DNA of 30,834 bases, taken from the NCBI GenBank assembly GCA_030704765.1, contig JAUYDD010000088.1, positions 1 to 30,834 on the forward strand. The letters run 5' to 3'. The position numbers were made by a program, and so were the translations under genes. The notes below the pieces were generated by a model, which did not search any database, was not told the DNA's origin, and saw only the letters and a program-made list of their open reading frames with translations. Source of the DNA: Nanobdellota archaeon. GTDB lineage: Archaea; Nanobdellota; Nanobdellia; Pacearchaeales; GW2011-AR1. Positions 7,377 to 14,219 of this stretch are shown here, in pieces; position 1 is the first letter of the stretch; each line of letters opens with the position of its first letter.

Positions 7377-8051
7377 TTAGTTTTTTCTGGTTTTTTTAGT
7401 TTTCTTTTCTTCTATTTCTTCTATTTCTTCTTTTTTCCCTTTTATGTTTGATTTTATCTGGTCAGTGATTACTATCTGGTCATATATTTTTTTATCAGGA
7501 GCCATAATAGCCACTTTTATTCCTGATATGCCTAGTTTAGTAAGGGCAGTTGCTTTTGCTCTATCTACTTCTTTAGAAGGTTCTCCTGATTTTTTAAGAT
7601 ATCCTTCTGCAAATCTCCAGGATTTTGCCCTGTCTGAAGGCAGTTTGCCTGATAATCTTAATTCACATCCTAATGCACCTGCATTCATTATCTCTTGAAG
7701 TTTCCTATATGCTATTACTTTGAATTTCAAGTTGCCCATTCTTTCTAATGCCATAGCAATCTCATCTGCAACAAGTTGGGAATCAAAAAGAGGATTCTTT
7801 ATCTCCCTTATCTCTATATGCGGATTCTCTAGCTTGAATTTTGTCTTTAATACGCTTGTAAGCTCTTCTATTTTTTCTCCTTTCCTTCCAATGACAAGTC
7901 CAGGCCTTGATGTGTATACAACTATTTTCTCACCTATAGGAGTATATTCAATATCTAATTTACTGATCTTGCCTTTTCCAAGGTTTCTTTTTATATACTC
8001 TTTGATTCCGTATTCTTCTTTCTTTAGTTTTATGAACTTAGATTTTTCCAT
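7377..8051 (-). CDS. rps3: 30S ribosomal protein S3 (uS3)
   Basis: uS3 forms part of the mRNA entry channel. The KH domain is clear: residues 41-75 contain VVYTSRPGLVIGRKGEKIEEL with the GRKG loop. The C-terminal domain (about 120-195) includes AGALGCELRLSGKLPSDRAKSWRFAEGYLKKSGEP. A Lys/Glu tail follows (205-224). It starts 9 bases after S5. In other archaea S3 follows L22, so the position is atypical. Confidence 0.96.
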   Translation of the reverse strand: MEKSKFIKLKKEEYGIKEYIKRNLGKGKISKLDIEYTPIGEKIVVYTSRPGLVIGRKGEKIEELTSVLKTKFKLENPHIEIREIKNPLFDSQLVADEIAMALERMGNLKFKVIAYRKLQEIMNAGALGCELRLSGKLPSDRAKSWRFAEGYLKKSGEPSKEVDRAKATALTKLGISGIKVAIMAPDKKIYDQIVITDQIKSNIKGKKEEIEEIEEKKTKKTRKN

Positions 8052-8060
8052 TGTATAAAT

Positions 8061-8771
8061 TTACATATTATTTGTCTTGTGCAAAGCATCTATGCATGCT
8101 TTTGCTAGGTTTATTGTAGTCCTTTTGCTCCCTGATGTCTTTGAATAAACATCTTTTATTCCAGCAACCTTTAATATTTTCTTGCATTCATCTCCTATGA
8201 CAAGCCCAGTACCTTGGGGAGCAGGTATGAGATTGACTCTGCAACTTCCGCATTTTCCTTTAACTATGAAAGGCACTGTATGTTCTTCACCGCATACACA
8301 ATCAAAGCTAGCACAAGCTCTTTTTATCTTTGTAATGTTTAGTTTAGCATATCTTAATCCTTTAGCTCTAGCAGGCAAGGTTTCTTTAGCTCTTCCATAA
8401 CCTATTCCCACATAACCGTCTGAATTACCAACAACAATCATGCATGAAAAAGTAGGCACATTGCCTTCAGCTGTCTTTTTCTGGGTCTGTCTCCAAGCTC
8501 TTCTTTTTCCTCCTCCAAATTTCCCTTTTGCTTGCCCAATGTTCAATATATCAGATTTCAATTCCAATAAAGAGTCTACAATCTCTGGCTCTAGTATCTT
8601 ATATTTTAACGCTTCATCAATATTTTTTATTTTTTTTCCTTTTACAAGCATTCCTAGTTTTGTTTTTGGCCTCCAATCTTCAAGGTTTTTAATTTGTTGT
8701 TGTTTTATTCTTTCTTCTTTTAATTTTGATATTTCTTTTGTATCTTTGTTTTTGAATATGGGGCTCGTCAT
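8061..8771 (-). CDS. rps5: 30S ribosomal protein S5 (uS5)
   Basis: The 236-residue protein has the archaeal uS5 layout: an N-terminal extension with EDWRPKTKLGMLVKGKKI (31-48), the RNA-binding domain with FSCMIVVGNSDGYVGIGYGRAKE (108-130), and the C-terminal domain with LIPAPQGTGLVIGDECKKILKVAGIKDVYSKTSGS (181-215). It starts one base after the L18 stop, so the two are translationally coupled. The gene that follows is S3, not L30. Confidence 0.96.
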   Translation of the reverse strand: MTSPIFKNKDTKEISKLKEERIKQQQIKNLEDWRPKTKLGMLVKGKKIKNIDEALKYKILEPEIVDSLLELKSDILNIGQAKGKFGGGKRRAWRQTQKKTAEGNVPTFSCMIVVGNSDGYVGIGYGRAKETLPARAKGLRYAKLNITKIKRACASFDCVCGEEHTVPFIVKGKCGSCRVNLIPAPQGTGLVIGDECKKILKVAGIKDVYSKTSGSKRTTINLAKACIDALHKTNNM

Positions 8772-8772
8772 T

Positions 8773-9249
8773 TTATTTTATAGCTCCTTTTATTTTATTG
8801 AATACATCTTCAACTTTAGTGTTTTTTCCTTCTAATCTTTCTTTTGAGGGTATTACTTCATCGCTATAATTTATTTCTATTCCTGAATCTGAAAACCCTT
8901 TGACAGCAGCGTATATTCTGGATCCTTTTGTGCTATGTATCAGGCCTGTATCCAGTACAGCTTTTTTTATTGTTTTTGCTTTTTTTCCAAGTAATAATCC
9001 AGCAAGATAAGCAGCAGGAAGAGATTTTAAGCTTCCTTTTTTAGCTTCAGGCCATCCATGTTTCAGTAGTTCTTTAGTGTTCACTGAATAAGTGACCTTA
9101 TCTTGTGCATTAGTGCTTTCTATCAATTGCAATATCAGGTAATTATTAGTTTTTCTAATCACAAGTCTTGGAATTTTACTTTTTAATAATACTATCCTGT
9201 TCCTGTAATCAGTCTTATATTTTAATCTTCTTTTTTTGTCTAGTTTCAT
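8773..9249 (-). CDS. rpl18: 50S ribosomal protein L18 (uL18)
   Basis: uL18 binds 5S rRNA. Characteristic archaeal features are KRRLKYKTDYRNRIVLLKS (5-23), PRLVIRKTNNYLILQLIE (27-44), and AAYLAGLLLGKKA (79-91) followed by AVLDTGLIHSTKGSRIYAAVKGFSDSGIEI. Length (158) is slightly below typical archaeal values near 190. The ATG overlaps the L19e stop as ATGA. Confidence 0.95.
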   Translation of the reverse strand: MKLDKKRRLKYKTDYRNRIVLLKSKIPRLVIRKTNNYLILQLIESTNAQDKVTYSVNTKELLKHGWPEAKKGSLKSLPAAYLAGLLLGKKAKTIKKAVLDTGLIHSTKGSRIYAAVKGFSDSGIEINYSDEVIPSKERLEGKNTKVEDVFNKIKGAIK

Positions 9250-9707
9250 TTTTGTTTTCTCCTTTTTGTTTTGGTTTGTTTTTTATTTTCAATCTTATTG
9301 CCTATTCCAACATTATCCAGGTATTCTTTTAAGCTGGATTTGCTCTTGAAGTATTTCATTTTGATTTTTTTTCTTATATCAAGATAATTTTCCTTATCAA
9401 TCTTGCCCTTTAATCTTAAGTCTTTGATATATCTTCTTAATTTTCTAGTGACCTTGACATAGTTTTCTTTTCTTTTCTTTACTTTGATTTTTATTTTACC
9501 AGGCCCTCTTTTTATTTTTCTTCTTTTTATCCTTTTCCTTCCTTTGATAGGTTTTATAATTATTAATCCTTCTGAATGTAATGATCTGATGTCTTCTTTT
9601 GTAATTGCTTCTTTTATTTCAGATAAGCTTTCTGGATTGAATTTGATTCTGTTCTTTCCAACACCTAGTGTTTTTGCCGCAAGCTCTTTTTTGTTTCTTA
9701 GGTTCAT
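9246..9707 (-). CDS. rpl19e: 50S ribosomal protein L19e (eL19)
   Basis: The eL19 signature is present: MNLRNKKELAAKTLGVGKNRIKFNPESLSEI at the start, LIIIKPIKGRKRIKRR (48-63), then KRGPGKIKIKVKKRKENYVKVTRKLRRYIKDLRL (66-99) and the long basic C-terminal helix. The ATG overlaps the L32e stop (ATGA) and the stop overlaps the L18 start, so L32e-L19e-L18 form a coupled run. Confidence 0.95.
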   Translation of the reverse strand: MNLRNKKELAAKTLGVGKNRIKFNPESLSEIKEAITKEDIRSLHSEGLIIIKPIKGRKRIKRRKIKRGPGKIKIKVKKRKENYVKVTRKLRRYIKDLRLKGKIDKENYLDIRKKIKMKYFKSKSSLKEYLDNVGIGNKIENKKQTKTKRRKQK

Positions 9708-10258
9708 TTTTTATTTTCTCCTGAATTTTTATCTTCTTCTATTTTTTCTTCAATGCCTTTTTCTTCTTTTTTATTTTCTTGTTCTTTTTTTTCTGCTTCT
9801 TTCTTCTCTGCTTCTTTTAGCTTCTTGTCCCTCTCAACTCTTCTTTTTTGTTTTTTCTCTTTTTCTTCTTTTTTCATATTTTCTTCTTGTTCTATCTTTT
9901 CTAGATATTTTTTTGAATTAAGATTGGATAATCTTATATTGTTTTTAATAGAATATTTTGCTATCTCAATTTTCTTTAATTTACCTATTTTAGCAACAAT
10001 AGCAACTTCATTTTTTTGGAGTTTTTTTAAGTCATCAAGATTATTTATTATAACTTGTTTTTTCCCAGAAAAAAGCCCTCTTTTAGCTTTTTCATTCCTA
10101 TAACCAATAGAGACATTCCTCAAATGTCCTTTCATCTTCAATCTGACTTTATTGTCTCTTCCTTTAGCTCTTCTATATTTTAATTTCTTTTTTCTTCTTA
10201 AACCAAGTTTAGAATATTCCCAATATCCCAATCTTACAAATTTTTGTTTCTTTTTCAT
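9704..10258 (-). CDS. rpl32e: 50S ribosomal protein L32e (eL32) with long charged tail
   Basis: The eL32 core sits at the N-terminus: KFVRLGYWEYSKLGLRRKKKLKYRRAKGRDNKVRLKMKGHLRNVSIGYRNEKAKRG is condensed here to its key features, the RxxY-ykLg motif, the GRDNK turn and the IGYRN segment (residues 6-55), followed by the conserved valve region to about 115. From about 120 to 184 there is a coiled, Lys/Glu-rich tail of simple composition that other eL32 proteins lack. ATGA overlaps link it to L6 upstream and L19e downstream. Confidence 0.92.
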   Translation of the reverse strand: MKKKQKFVRLGYWEYSKLGLRRKKKLKYRRAKGRDNKVRLKMKGHLRNVSIGYRNEKAKRGLFSGKKQVIINNLDDLKKLQKNEVAIVAKIGKLKKIEIAKYSIKNNIRLSNLNSKKYLEKIEQEENMKKEEKEKKQKRRVERDKKLKEAEKKEAEKKEQENKKEEKGIEEKIEEDKNSGENKK

Positions 10259-10824
10259 AAGAAGCTCCTCCCAGGTTTTTCTATTATGAAAATCCCATCT
10301 TGAAATATTCTTCTGTCTCTAAATCTGATTTTAGTGGCTTTTTCAATATTTGCTGCTGTTTGGCCTGCTTTTTCAATATTGTAGGATTCTATTTCTATTA
10401 TGTCCTTGTTTATCCTGACATTTACGCCCTCAACTAATTTCATTCTCCTATCTTTTCTTTCTCCAAGAAAGTTTTTGACAACTAGTTCATTGGATGTTTT
10501 ATCATGGAACAATGTCATCGGGAAATGTACTGAAACAGCTTGTAACCTATAAGTATAAGGTTCATTCAAACCATTTAAAGAGTTTTTAATATGTGCAACA
10601 AGGGAACCAAAGACTTTCTTTTCTTTTCTAGAGGTTTTTTTTGAGGATATTATCACTTTATTATTCTCTACTTTTACAATTAAACGAGGATTCACTGACC
10701 TCTCAATTTGATTATTGCCTTTTTTCATTATTACCTTGGATTTTTTAATTTCTACATTTATTCCATTAGAAATTTCAATTTCTTCAAGAAGTGCTTTTTT
10801 GAGATTTTTATTTTTTTCTGCCAT
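10255..10824 (-). CDS. rpl6: 50S ribosomal protein L6 (uL6)
   Basis: uL6 lies near the GTPase-associated centre of the large subunit. Two uL6 repeats are recognisable: EIEISNGINVEIKKSKVIMKKG near the start and YRLQAVSVHFPMT followed by VVKNFLGERKDRRMKLVEGVNVRINKDIIEIES, then the AANIEKATKIRFRDRRIFQDGIFI end. I chose the ATG at 10824 (MAEKNKN), which follows the S8 stop by one base. In-frame ATG 10836 and TTG 10842 would force an overlap with S8 and have no better signals. Confidence 0.94.
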   Translation of the reverse strand: MAEKNKNLKKALLEEIEISNGINVEIKKSKVIMKKGNNQIERSVNPRLIVKVENNKVIISSKKTSRKEKKVFGSLVAHIKNSLNGLNEPYTYRLQAVSVHFPMTLFHDKTSNELVVKNFLGERKDRRMKLVEGVNVRINKDIIEIESYNIEKAGQTAANIEKATKIRFRDRRIFQDGIFIIEKPGRSFL

Positions 10825-10825
10825 T

Positions 10826-11197
10826 CTAATAAACATATGCAATTAAGCAACCTCCGATATTCTTTTCTTTAGCTTCAATATGGTCCATCAGGCCTTTATT
10901 AGTAGAGATTATTACAAATCCAAAATTTTTTGCAGGAAGATATCTTCTGACATAACCCTCTATTTGTTCAACAGAAGATGTGAACCTTGGTTTTATTGCT
11001 TTTAATTGGTTTAATTTCTGTATTTCTATATTTATGTTTCTTCCATCAACTGAATAGTCAATATATCCAGCATGTTTTATTATTTCAAGTATATTTCTCA
11101 ATAGTTTTGAGTTTTTATTTAAGACAATGCTATTTTTTCTAGCTTTTTTAGCATTCATTATCATGTTCAAAGCATCTGAAACTATATCTTGGCTCAT
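10826..11197 (-). CDS. rps8: 30S ribosomal protein S8 (uS8)
   Basis: The 123-residue protein matches archaeal uS8: SDALNMIMNAKKARKNSIVLNKNSKLLRNILEIIKHAGYI at the N-terminus, SVDGRNINIEIQKLNQLKAIKPRF in the middle, and VRRYLPAKNFGFVIISTNKGLMDHIEA with GGCLIAYVY at the end. It is preceded by a 123-base leader with a Shine-Dalgarno hairpin (listed separately), unlike the tightly packed genes downstream. L6 follows after one base. Confidence 0.96.
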   Translation of the reverse strand: MSQDIVSDALNMIMNAKKARKNSIVLNKNSKLLRNILEIIKHAGYIDYSVDGRNINIEIQKLNQLKAIKPRFTSSVEQIEGYVRRYLPAKNFGFVIISTNKGLMDHIEAKEKNIGGCLIAYVY

Positions 11198-11320
11198 CTG
11201 AAGCTACACCTCTTGTAGCGAAGACCCTGGGAATTTTCATTGAAAATTGCCAGTGTTTTCAAAAACTTGTTTATAAAAAACGAAGTTTTTCTATGTTTTT
11301 GAAATTTATTATATATCATT
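11198..11320 (-). promoter_or_regulatory. Structured leader of S8 with SD-in-loop hairpin
   Basis: Three stems occur in the order seen before L14 and L24. Hairpin 1 (11256-11304) has outer arms TTTCAAAAAC / GTTTTTGAAA and inner arms AAAAAC / GTTTTT around a TTC loop. Hairpin 2 (11227-11253) has arms CTGG-AATTTTC / GAAAATT-CCAG with one C-C mismatch. Hairpin 3 (11203-11219) has arms GCTACA / TGTAGC around AGAGG, which is the Shine-Dalgarno core for the ATG at 11197. Compared with L14, paired changes keep stems 1 and 2 (C-G to A-T, and A-T to G-C), evidence for an RNA structure. Sequestration or display of the SD, or an RNA processing site, are possible roles. Confidence 0.75.
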
Positions 11321-11551
11321 TTAACTAAATTTTCTAAAACCTAAATCTTCAGCTATCTCTCTGAAACAATGCCTGCAAAGATTCAATCCATAGCTATTTA
11401 CCATAGCTCCGAATCTTCCGCATCTTTCGCATTTTTTCTTTGCTATGCCGCAGGTTTTTTCTTTAGGTTTGTTATGTTTAATGTATTTCCTTCTTACTGC
11501 AGGTTTTTTTGAATACTGCTTCAAAGATTTCCTCCAATCACTTGCTGTCAT
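11321..11551 (-). CDS. rps14: 30S ribosomal protein S14 (uS14), zinc-binding
   Basis: The C-terminal zinc motif is explicit: CERCGRFGAMVNSYGLNLCRHC with CxxC and CxxC pairs, plus FREIAEDLGFRKFS. I place the start at ATG 11551 (MTASDWRKSLKQY, 76 residues). The in-frame ATG at 11575 would start inside the GGAGGTG Shine-Dalgarno run that serves 11551. The N-terminal half is longer than in the shortest archaeal S14 proteins (about 55 residues). It follows L5 after a 97-base leader. Confidence 0.93.
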   Translation of the reverse strand: MTASDWRKSLKQYSKKPAVRRKYIKHNKPKEKTCGIAKKKCERCGRFGAMVNSYGLNLCRHCFREIAEDLGFRKFS

Positions 11552-11648
11552 CTGAAGCTGCACCTCCTGTACCAAAGAATCAGGAAATTTAAGAGATTTT
11601 CTGAGTGCGAAGGTTTGTTAGAACCGAGGATATTTATGAAAAAATTGT
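11552..11648 (-). promoter_or_regulatory. Degenerate copy of the structured leader, before S14
   Basis: The bases next to the ATG, CAGGAGGTGCAGCTTCAG, differ from the L14 leader at one position, and the SD spacing is the same. A weaker hairpin 2 is visible (TCAG-AAAT / ATTT-CTGA with an A-C mismatch). The SD hairpin is imperfect here because the flanks read GGTACA and TGCAGC, and hairpin 1 is barely recognisable. It looks like a diverged fourth member of the leader family. Confidence 0.55.
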
Positions 11649-12161
11649 TCATTTTTCAACCTCCACATTCAAGTGTTTTTTTAGATAATCTATTATCTCT
11701 TCCTTTGTCACATCCTGTCTTTTTGGATATTTTCCTTTTTTTATTTTTTTGAATTTTACTCTTTTTCCTTTTCTAGAGAATGATACATCTATTTCAAATC
11801 CTAAAATTCCTATATCTCGATTATATTCTAGTCCCGGTATTTCAATATATTCTTTTATTCCTAATGAAAAATGATTGTTTTCTATTTTCTTTCTAGATAT
11901 TGAATTATCTTCTGCTGCAAGGAATCTTTTCAAAAGATTGATCATTGTTTTTTTATCCCTTATAGTTACCTTGCATCCGCTTTTTTTTCCTGGAGAGATT
12001 CCAAAATCAGGTATTCTTTTATGGGATTTCAAGACCTGGATTTTTCTTCCAGTTATTGTTGAAAGAAGTTTTATTGATTTTTCAAGCTTGTCATCTATTC
12101 CTCCGCAGTTCAAGACCATTTTTTCTATGTCAATATCTTGCATCTTGTTTGTTTTTTTCAT
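11649..12161 (-). CDS. rpl5: 50S ribosomal protein L5 (uL5)
   Basis: uL5 contacts 5S rRNA and the P-site tRNA. Family features are DIDIEKMVLNCGGIDDKLEKSIKLLSTITGRKIQVLKSHKRIPDFGISPGKKSGCKVTIR in outline (helix, TGRK, R-PDFGI-G--GCKVT-R), followed by FLAAEDNSISRKKIENNHFSLGIKEYIEIPG and DIGILGFEIDV. I chose the ATG at 12161, which follows the S4e TAA by one base; a TTG at 12170 would overlap S4e. The C-terminus includes YPKRQDVTKEEIIDYLKK. Confidence 0.94.
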   Translation of the reverse strand: MKKTNKMQDIDIEKMVLNCGGIDDKLEKSIKLLSTITGRKIQVLKSHKRIPDFGISPGKKSGCKVTIRDKKTMINLLKRFLAAEDNSISRKKIENNHFSLGIKEYIEIPGLEYNRDIGILGFEIDVSFSRKGKRVKFKKIKKGKYPKRQDVTKEEIIDYLKKHLNVEVEK

Positions 12162-12162
12162 T

Positions 12163-12816
12163 TTATTCAATTATTATTATGTTTTTAGACCAGACATTTA
12201 TCTTGCCTTTGTCTGAATTTATTTTAGCAAGTATCTTTCCACCCCTCTCAATAATATCTTCTATTTTTCCTTTATAACCTGCATGCGAGCCTTCTATAAT
12301 AAATGCTTCTCTTCCTTTTTCCATAGGTAAGATTTTGACTATCTTTTTTTCTTTAAGATTATATATCAAGGTATCTCCGGTCTTTACTTTTTCTTTTATT
12401 ATCATGTTTCTTCCATGCATAAGGTTCACTTGTATTTTTTTATCAGAAAGAACTTTTTTATTCATTATCTTATAGGGTTTATTTTCTGATTCTTTTCCTT
12501 TGATTTCTTCAAAAACCATTTTTTTCTTTTCAGATAAGGTTGCTTTGTAACATTCTCCTGTTTTTGTAAATGTGATTATGTCAAATAAGCTTATAGGATA
12601 GTTTGTTACTTTGATATCTTTGTAATTCACTTGTATTTGTTTTTCATTTATGAGTCTTTTTACATCTTTATTGTTCCTGACAATCTTTAGAATATCCCTT
12701 AACACAACTACTAGGGGTATGGATTCATAGCAATTATGCTTAGACACAGCTAGATATTTTGTACCTTTTCTTGGTATTGGCCAGAATTTTGGAATATTAT
12801 CTCTTTTTAAGTACAT
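12163..12816 (-). CDS. rps4e: 30S ribosomal protein S4e (eS4)
   Basis: eS4 is recognised by MYLKRDNIPKFWPIPRKGTKYLAVSKHNCYESIPLVVVLRDIL at its start in outline (KR-P--WPI-RKGTK, P-GPH replaced by SKHNCYESIPL), the S4-like RNA-binding part with NEKQIQVNYKDIKVTNYPISLFDII, and the C-terminal KOW-like segment SHAGYKGKIEDI. The start overlaps the end of L24 by 20 bases, implying coupling. Length 217 is a little below the archaeal norm near 235. Confidence 0.94.
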   Translation of the reverse strand: MYLKRDNIPKFWPIPRKGTKYLAVSKHNCYESIPLVVVLRDILKIVRNNKDVKRLINEKQIQVNYKDIKVTNYPISLFDIITFTKTGECYKATLSEKKKMVFEEIKGKESENKPYKIMNKKVLSDKKIQVNLMHGRNMIIKEKVKTGDTLIYNLKEKKIVKILPMEKGREAFIIEGSHAGYKGKIEDIIERGGKILAKINSDKGKINVWSKNIIIIE

Positions 12817-13228
12817 TTTCTTTTACCTCCGGTTTTTCTTTTTTTATCATCTTCCTTTCTAAAGATTCTTTTCTTTTTTTATCTTCAAGTTCAAGTTCTC
12901 TTATCTGGAGATTAGAAGGATGGAAATTAACATTTATTTTTGTACCATCTTTTTTTGACCTATAGATTCCTGCAATAAGCACAAGGGTTTTTTTAACATC
13001 AACTTTTTCTATTTTTCCTGTCTTTCCCTTGAATTCCCCCCTCATTACTTTGACACTATCGCCTTTTCTTAAACTAAAGTTCCTTTTGCCATATTTTTTC
13101 CTAAGTTCTTTTGATAAGTTAGCTGAAATCATTTTATGCCTTATGTGAAGAGGAGCATTTGCTACAAATTTCCTTTGTTTTCTAGGTTGTTTGCTTGCTC
13201 TCCATTGGTTTGAAAATTTGTTTTTCAT
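12797..13228 (-). CDS. rpl24: 50S ribosomal protein L24 (uL24)
   Basis: The KOW motif is clear (FSLRKGDSVKVMRGEFKGKTGKIEKVD), preceded by the archaeal PRKQRKFVANAPLHIRHKMISANLSKELRKKY region. I place the start at ATG 13228, which has AGAGGTG 10 bases upstream in a hairpin loop; an in-frame GTG at 13240 falls inside that Shine-Dalgarno run and is rejected. The C-terminal 30 residues are highly charged and overlap the S4e start. Confidence 0.94.
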   Translation of the reverse strand: MKNKFSNQWRASKQPRKQRKFVANAPLHIRHKMISANLSKELRKKYGKRNFSLRKGDSVKVMRGEFKGKTGKIEKVDVKKTLVLIAGIYRSKKDGTKINVNFHPSNLQIRELELEDKKRKESLERKMIKKEKPEVKENVLKKR

Positions 13229-13357
13229 GCGAAGATACACCTCTTGTATCGAGCAGACTGAGGATTTCTATAGAAATTCTCAGGATTTTCAAAAACCTGC
13301 TCTATAAAACCGAAGGTTTTCTTGTTTTTGAAATTTAGTTTTTGTTTCATGCGAATT
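13229..13357 (-). promoter_or_regulatory. Structured leader of L24 with SD-in-loop hairpin
   Basis: Hairpin 1 (13286-13334) is identical in sequence to that before L14 for about 50 bases. Hairpin 2 (13258-13283) has arms CTGAGAATTTC / GAAATCCTCAG with one A-C mismatch. Hairpin 3 (13234-13250) has arms GATACA / TGTATC around AGAGG. Relative to the L14 and S8 copies, the second pair of hairpin 3 changed from C-G to A-T on both sides, which preserves the stem. ATG 13228 follows the stem after five bases. Confidence 0.78.
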
Positions 13358-13759
13358 TTATACTATAAATTTAGCTATTTTTGCAATGAATGCCCATCTT
13401 TCAGCGACTTCTTTTGCAATAGGTCCTTTTATCTGAGTGCCTTTTGGATTGCCTTTATTATCTTTAAGTAAGCATACTGCATTATCCATGAAAGCTATTC
13501 TTTCCCCTGTCTTTCTTCTGAAAGGTTTTTTTTGTCTTATCACAACAGCATCAAAAAGCTGTCCTATGATTTCAGGATTACCTTTTCTTACAGATACTTT
13601 TACATGGTCTCCGATCTTTACATATTGTTGCCTTCCTTTCCTCGTCTTTCCTCCAACTACACCCGCAATCCTGACTATTCTTGCTCCGCTATTGTCACTT
13701 GCAAGAGCTTGGCTTCCAATATTAAGCCCATTAGTCAGTTTAGCTCCTACACCTTTCAT
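13358..13759 (-). CDS. rpl14: 50S ribosomal protein L14 (uL14)
   Basis: uL14 sits at the subunit interface. The 133-residue protein contains GLNIGSQALASDNSGARIVRIAGVVGG, KIGDHVKVSVRKGNPEI, AVVIRQKKPFRRKTGERIAFMDNAVCLL and KGTQIKGPIAKEVAERW, all diagnostic. It is flanked on both sides by near-identical leaders (its own upstream and that of L24 downstream), making it look like a self-contained cassette within the operon. Confidence 0.97.
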   Translation of the reverse strand: MKGVGAKLTNGLNIGSQALASDNSGARIVRIAGVVGGKTRKGRQQYVKIGDHVKVSVRKGNPEIIGQLFDAVVIRQKKPFRRKTGERIAFMDNAVCLLKDNKGNPKGTQIKGPIAKEVAERWAFIAKIAKFIV

Positions 13760-13862
13760 CTGAAGCTACACCTCCTGTAGCGAAGAGACTGAGAATTTAT
13801 TAAATTCTCAGGATTTTCAAAAACCTGCTCTATAAAACCGAAGGTTTTCTTGTTTTTGAAAT
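13760..13862 (-). promoter_or_regulatory. Structured leader of L14 with SD-in-loop hairpin (best copy)
   Basis: This is the clearest member of the family. Hairpin 1 (13815-13861) has outer arms TTTCAAAAAC / GTTTTTGAAA and inner arms AAAACC / GGTTTT around TTC. Hairpin 2 (13789-13811) has perfect 10-bp arms CTGAGAATTT / AAATTCTCAG. Hairpin 3 (13765-13781) has arms GCTACA / TGTAGC around GGAGG, so the full anti-SD-complementary GGAGGTG lies in loop and stem, 5 bases before the ATG at 13759. The element fills the whole gap between S17 and L14. A protein or antisense ligand is not known; ribosomal-protein feedback is a reasonable hypothesis. Confidence 0.8.
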
Positions 13863-14219
13863 TCATTCTATTTTTCCTCCAGTTATTTTTTTTGTGACAA
13901 TAAAATTAATTATTTTTGATATAGGCCTTGATTCCATAATCTCGATATAATCTCCAATATTAATCTCATTAGCCATGCAGTCTGGAAGTCTTGCATGTAG
14001 TTTTGTCTTTCTTTTAGCATATCTTTCATATTTCTGTACATAGACAGTTCTTTCAAATTCAATTACTACTCTCTTTGGAAATTTCTTAATGACACTACCA
14101 CTAAAACTCCTGCCTCTAAGACTTATTTCTCCATGTTTTGGGCATAATCTGTCATTGCATTCTATTTTTGCTGTAGGTTTTTCTTCTGTTTGTTTTTTAT
14201 GTTCTTCTTTGTCTGTCAT
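13863..14219 (-). CDS. rps17: 30S ribosomal protein S17 (uS17)
   Basis: The uS17 OB-fold is recognised by CPKHGEISLRGRSFSGSVIKKFPKRVVIEFERTVYVQKYERYAKRKTKLHARLPDCMANEINIGDYIEIMESRPISKIINFIV in outline, with the archaeal CP-HG start, the K-tVtV-e segment, the Y-RY-RR-S-lhaH-P region and GD-V-I-E-RPLSK-like end. The first 16 residues are a charged extension. It directly follows L22 (one-base overlap), whereas in other archaea S3, L29 and SUI1 lie between them. Confidence 0.95.
   Translation of the reverse strand: MTDKEEHKKQTEEKPTAKIECNDRLCPKHGEISLRGRSFSGSVIKKFPKRVVIEFERTVYVQKYERYAKRKTKLHARLPDCMANEINIGDYIEIMESRPISKIINFIVTKKITGGKIE

Noticed and set aside
9484..9921. 145-residue plus-strand frame over L19e and L32e
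   Set aside because: A Phe/Leu-rich shadow of Lys-rich ribosomal genes on the opposite strand; AAG/AAA and GAA codons read as CTT/TTT and TTC.
11552..11575. Upstream ATG (11575) as the S14 start
   Set aside because: It would begin within the SD region of the better-supported ATG at 11551 and lacks its own signal.
13229..13240. GTG at 13240 as the L24 start
   Set aside because: The GTG is part of the AGAGGTG Shine-Dalgarno run in the leader hairpin; ATG 13228 has correct spacing.
12163..13862. CRISPR-like spaced repeats in the ribosomal cluster
   Set aside because: The repeated units each fill a different intergenic leader, are separated by whole genes and include the SD and start-codon region, so they are not a CRISPR array.
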